From Mactra quadrangularis (lineage: Eukaryota > Mollusca > Bivalvia > Venerida > Mactridae), in the NCBI GenBank assembly GCA_025267735.1, contig CM046294.1, positions 39,679,570 to 39,743,569 of the forward strand: a stretch of 64,000 bases of DNA. Direction: 5' to 3'. Below, in pieces: positions 60,513 through 64,000 of the stretch; position 1 is the stretch's first letter, and each line of letters opens with the position of its first letter. The notes under the pieces are model-generated. The model worked only from the letters and a program-made list of their open reading frames with translations. It ran no database searches and was not told where the DNA came from. The translations under genes were made by a program, and so were the position numbers.

Positions 60513-60871
60513 TATGTACATGTCATTGTCAGTCTTCAAGTTTGATTGTTGATTTTTTTGAGATAAATCATAATGATAGCTACACATTTGTAAGTAATTT
60601 AGCATCATCAATCAATTTAACAAGATGGACATAGTTATCAGGACCTACAGGAACATCATTGATCAGTTATCAGAATGGAATATGTACTGTGTCACCATCT
60701 GATTCTCTTCTTAGTGATAATGATATATATTCGTATACGTGTAACAGTTTAGTGTATCAGGTTACAACTAAGTACAATGCAGATAGAATTAGAAACAACG
60801 ACATATGGTCTTGTAAAGATAATATCAATTACAAAGTTCAGGATCTACTTGGTTTATTAAAATAAAACAAG
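60513..60871 (+). pseudogene. Locus D first Ig exon, disabled
   Basis: TTTTCCAG acceptor then 359 nt where A and B have 360. The frame reads CTCHCQSSSLIVDFFEI..FVSNL..RWT and then TAG (60632-60634) where A has a Tyr codon (TAC). The canonical Cys of FVCN has become Ser. A one-base deletion near 60825 shifts the end out of frame; in the next phase it reads QLQSSGSTWFIKIKQ like B. Stop, lost Cys and frameshift show a pseudo-exon. Its donor is changed to GTACAG by a transposon insertion. Confidence 0.85.
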
Positions 60872-60874
60872 GTA

Positions 60875-62150
60875 CAGTGAAACTTTGTTATAACATACTC
60901 GGTTACAACATACCATTTTTTCTGGCCCGTTTTCATCCTTATATATTCTATATAAAATCAGCTCGGTTATAACATACTCGGATAAAGCATACACTCGGTT
61001 ATAACATACCAATTGTTTGGTCCCAACATAATTTTCAATTCTTTATAACATACTTTTGGCGCGAATTTGCGTCAATATTTATCAGTGACGGTTAAATGAA
61101 TTTTGAAATTAACAGCGTGTCACAAACAATGTAATATATATACTATAATAAACGGAACGTGTGAAAACCCCTCCCAGTAGTGTCTTCAAACAGACAAAAT
61201 TAATTAACAAGGTGTCATCACATGATATATTACTTCCGATTTATATATAATTGTTGACACTTGTAATTTCACTGAAGACCAATAAATAATAAGCACCTTA
61301 AACACTAAATCCGTTTTTACTCAATTTGTTTAATTAGGCGTTGAGAAGGTTGTCTACAGTTTGGTGTTTAGCAATTATAATTAATTTCAATACATGCACT
61401 TAAGACAATTTTGTTGAGAAATATAAGAAGATGAAATACGTTTGTGAGCAAAACTTGTCAATTAATTGATTTTTTCATGAAAATACCGGAAAATAGACGG
61501 AATACGGCTTTTTAAGCGTGTCCATTAACAAAATGGCGGCCGCGTCGGAGAGTTTCGTAACCACGTTGTTATCAAATCGGTCATCAAAATTTAAGTTCTT
61601 GCTGCAATTTAAAGCTTTATGTATGATGTTTTAACCAAAAAAAGTAGTGATAAACCCAATGTTAATCTGTTATTATATAAAATAATTTCATTTTACACCG
61701 TTCTGTGGACCAATCAAAAGTTTAGTATGTCAGAATGAATCGTTTCAAATCAGTCACCTGTTGTAAGTGGCAAATCCGGATACTCGCCCTCACTGGCAGC
61801 TTATAATGCAGTTAATACTGTATGTAAGCAGACTTTATTGTTTCTGCATTTTCAAAAGTAAAAATATAAAAAATCCACAACGGTTTTTTATAATATCTTT
61901 ATTCATTTTATTGATAATCTAACATATTGATATTAAATTAATAATTTACATACACATATGTATTAAGTAAACAAACAATTCACCACAAAACGAATATGAT
62001 TTTTTTATTTTAGTATGCTATAAAAGAGTATGTTATATAGTTCGTATATAACATACTTATTATGCTATATGGATATAACATACCTCGGTTATAACATACC
62101 TTTTTTCTATGGCCCAGCGAGTATGTTATTTCCGAGTTATACTTTTCTAG
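60875..62150. mobile_element. Pogo/Tigger-like non-autonomous element inserted at a splice donor
   Basis: The left end CAGTGAAACTTTGTTATAAC starts right after GGTA at 60871-60874. Many TTATAACATAC(TCGG) repeats face inward at the left (60887-61050) and inverted at the right (62030-62145). No transposase in the 1.3 kb. The right end is degenerate, so its border is approximate. The TA target site falls inside the GTA of the splice donor of locus D's first Ig exon. Confidence 0.7.
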
Positions 62151-62589
62151 AGATATGCTTTAACATTTACCATAATTTCTGAAACATAGTTGTGCCAGAA
62201 GACCTTGTATGTTATTAACTCAAGTTTAAACCCGTTTTCAGCATAGATAAATACAACACAAATGACCATACACAAAACCAATCTAGTTACAAGGGGCATG
62301 TATAAAAATCAGTATTTTTCACAACTTAAGTGTTTTGTATGAATTCCATGAATGGCATTGGATTACATTGACATACTGAAGAAATGTAATGCCTTGTTTA
62401 TAGAGATTATGTCTTCTTATGCAAAGTCAACAGAAATATGGATACTTGTTATAAGTAAACAAATGGTACTTTTATTGTATGAAAACATTACTTCTACGAA
62501 AGCAACGGTTACCTTAGTTTGTTTGTCCCAGCTATTTCCATAAAATGACTATAATATAACAATGCATTTATTTTTATATTGTCATTTAG

Positions 62590-62949
62590 ATGGTTATAGT
62601 TGTAGCTACTGCCAACGAACAGTTTCATTTGATGTATTAGAAGTCACTGAGGGGGGCAATGCAACATTTATATGTATTGTACCATCAAGTGAATCATATG
62701 TCAACTGGAATAGGAACTTGGGATCAAACACAGCTGCTATGGCTGTTAATAAGACGAATGGACAATGTATTACACAAAGTACAACATTTCTAGGCAATGC
62801 AAGTAAATATATCTACACATGTAACAATACAGTATATCAAGTTACAATAATAAATGTACAAAGAAGTGAACATAATGATATTTATTTGTGTACACCGTTT
62901 GGTAAGACAAATGGAACAGGATCAAACTGGATTATGAAAGTTATAAAAG
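62590..62949 (+). CDS. Locus D second Ig exon (intact)
   Basis: TCATTTAG acceptor, 360 nt, then GTAATC donor; phase 1-1, no stop. It encodes GYSCSYCQRTVSFDVLEVTE, then FICIV, VNWNRNLGS, GQCITQS, YIYTCNN, VQRSEHNDIYLCTP and TGSNWIMKVIK. It is a close relative of B exon 3 (42966-43322, SYCQNTISFDVVEVTE). It has the same extra Cys pair. The remainder of locus D, if any, continues past the window. Confidence 0.8.
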
Positions 62950-63112
62950 GTAATCATCTTGGTACTGTAATTTTTAAATTGTTAAAATACAATTATAATA
63001 AAGTGAATACTTTACATTGGATTATGGGTATATATATAAATACCATAAAATATTCTTTAAAATGCTCCCCTGATTAAAATGAGCATGAGCATGTAGTGAT
63101 GAAATATAGTGC

Positions 63113-63191
63113 ATAAATCATGAATAAAATTATCCAAACATGAAACTGTTTTTTCAATATCACGGATTGAGGGGTATAACATTATGCCCCC
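63113..63191 (-). repeat. Fragment of a Ngaro B repeat, inverted
   Basis: On the minus strand this reads GGGGGCATAATGTTATACCC, then CTCAATC, later CAGTTTCATG and GATAATTTTATTCATGAT, matching the first ~80 bp of the B repeat at 53463 with several differences. It is an older relic of the same or a sister family within locus D. Confidence 0.8.
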
Positions 63192-63695
63192 AATAAATGC
63201 TTATTTAGTTTATTAACATATAACTATGTTACATAAAAGTTTCATTTATCTGGGAAGGAAATTTGTAGCATCAAATCATCCTTATATACAACATTTTTTT
63301 GATTTACGAGGAATCGTATTGAATCTTTTTGTTTCCGTATTTCAGCTTGTTCGACGATACTGGAACGAAAGAAAATGTTAGTTTTGTATAATATTTTTAA
63401 CCTACTGATCAAAAAATTGTCTTTAATGTCATTTTAGATAAATGTGTTTGTTTTATGAAAGACCCATATGATTGGCACATATCTCATGTATGAATTAGCC
63501 ACCTTTTGACTAGTATTTCTATATATTTATTTCATATCAAGTTCTTTTTCTCCTGCAATAAGGTGTGCTACATTATTCAATGGACACTCAAAATGGTATG
63601 TGGCATACGCAAGCGTTATTAAAACAAAAATTCAATTATGGTTAAATAGTTATAATGGTACTTATATTGTACTCAACACCTTTTTCTGTTTCCAG

Positions 63696-63752
63696 TCAAG
63701 ACAATGCAATCAACAGACCTGCTGAAGAGTCTGCTTACAACAACATTGGCAT
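63696..63752 (+). CDS. Orphan 57-nt tyrosine-tail exon near locus D
   Basis: TTTCCAG acceptor, 57 nt, GTACAT donor, phase 2 at both ends. It encodes QDNAINRPAEESAYNNIG. Length, phase and the ESAYNNIG ending match the C tail exons (EEQAYYNTG, ATAYDEIG). SAYNNI fits the ITIM form and YNN the Grb2 YxN form. It lies only 750 bp after an extracellular Ig exon, with no FN3 or transmembrane exon between, so it is either a displaced fragment or part of another gene. The donor is weaker than usual. Confidence 0.6.
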
Positions 63753-64000
63753 GTACATACTTAACGTATTATGCTGGCAAACTGCAACTGTGTCATTAGT
63801 CAGTCTACGCTTACTGGAAAACTCCATTTCACACAGTGTGTGTTCAACTTGCTTATCGAATCGCATTGACGTTTAATATGAACCTAATGCTCATCTAAAT
63901 GCTAATGATCATAATTTTATGATTTTATTCTTAGTGATTTCATAAATATCTCATTACATGTTCAATCTTTTAAATAAGTTTATTTCGTTGTTAATATTTG
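63753..64000. other. No further exon seen to the window end
   Basis: The frame through 63655-63876 continues past the candidate donor but the added residues match nothing in the family. No other splice-bounded exon is evident. Confidence 0.4.

Noticed and set aside
1..64000. CRISPR arrays, rRNA genes, bacterial operons
   Set aside because: The repeats present are transposon ends or hairpin units, not spaced direct repeats; no rRNA-like sequence; the intron-rich layout is eukaryotic.

Overview
The window is AT-rich eukaryotic DNA whose coding sequence lies in short exons with GT..AG introns. It is dense in transposable elements. Ig/FN3 receptor paralogues, a Ngaro-type tyrosine-recombinase retrotransposon with an SGNH hydrolase ORF, and abundant MITEs suggest a marine invertebrate, most likely a mollusc and probably a bivalve. 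The organism call is inference; nothing here is diagnostic.

The main content is a cluster of four related immunoglobulin-superfamily loci. Locus A (+, 9734-24123) gives a complete 17-exon model: signal peptide, eight Ig-like domains, one FN3 domain, one transmembrane segment and a tyrosine-rich tail ending in ITIM (LIYADL) and ITSM (TPYSQV) motifs; 3510 nt, 1169 residues. Locus B (-, 44606-35758) is a shorter sister: 12 exons, 2790 nt, 929 residues, six Ig domains plus FN3, with the same ITIM/ITSM end. Locus C (-, 32247-26684) lies directly downstream of B on the same strand. It has no signal exon or N-terminal Ig exons, carries a fused FN3-TM exon, and ends in a different tail of small tyrosine-bearing exons. 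Locus D (+, from about 58846 past the window end) has a decayed signal exon and first Ig exon, an intact second Ig exon and an orphan 57-nt tail-type exon. Nearly all junctions outside the tails are phase 1, so cassettes can be exchanged without frame loss.

Layout: 1-2210, decayed LINE; 2211-9717, no gene, one clear MITE; 9718-24630, locus A with a pogo-like element, a MITE and two fold-back elements in its introns; 24630-26683, intergenic; 26684-32247, locus C; 32810-33404, a compact non-Ig insertion with two ORFs that overlap as ATGA; 35758-44616, locus B; 45863-54491, a Ngaro-like retrotransposon with A1-ORFs-B1-A2-B2 repeats; 54800-58030, several MITEs and a tRNA-derived SINE with a 9-bp target duplication; 58846-64000, locus D, invaded by a pogo-like element exactly at a splice donor.

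Together the cluster looks like a paired-receptor or allorecognition-type locus: related ectodomains are joined to an inhibitory-type tail (A, B) or a different tyrosine tail (C, and a fragment near D), with duplication, inversion, domain loss and pseudogenisation. Separately, the Ngaro element holds two unusual RNA-structure candidates: about twelve tandem short hairpins before gag, and six larger hairpins in the 3' region, both with compensatory base changes.
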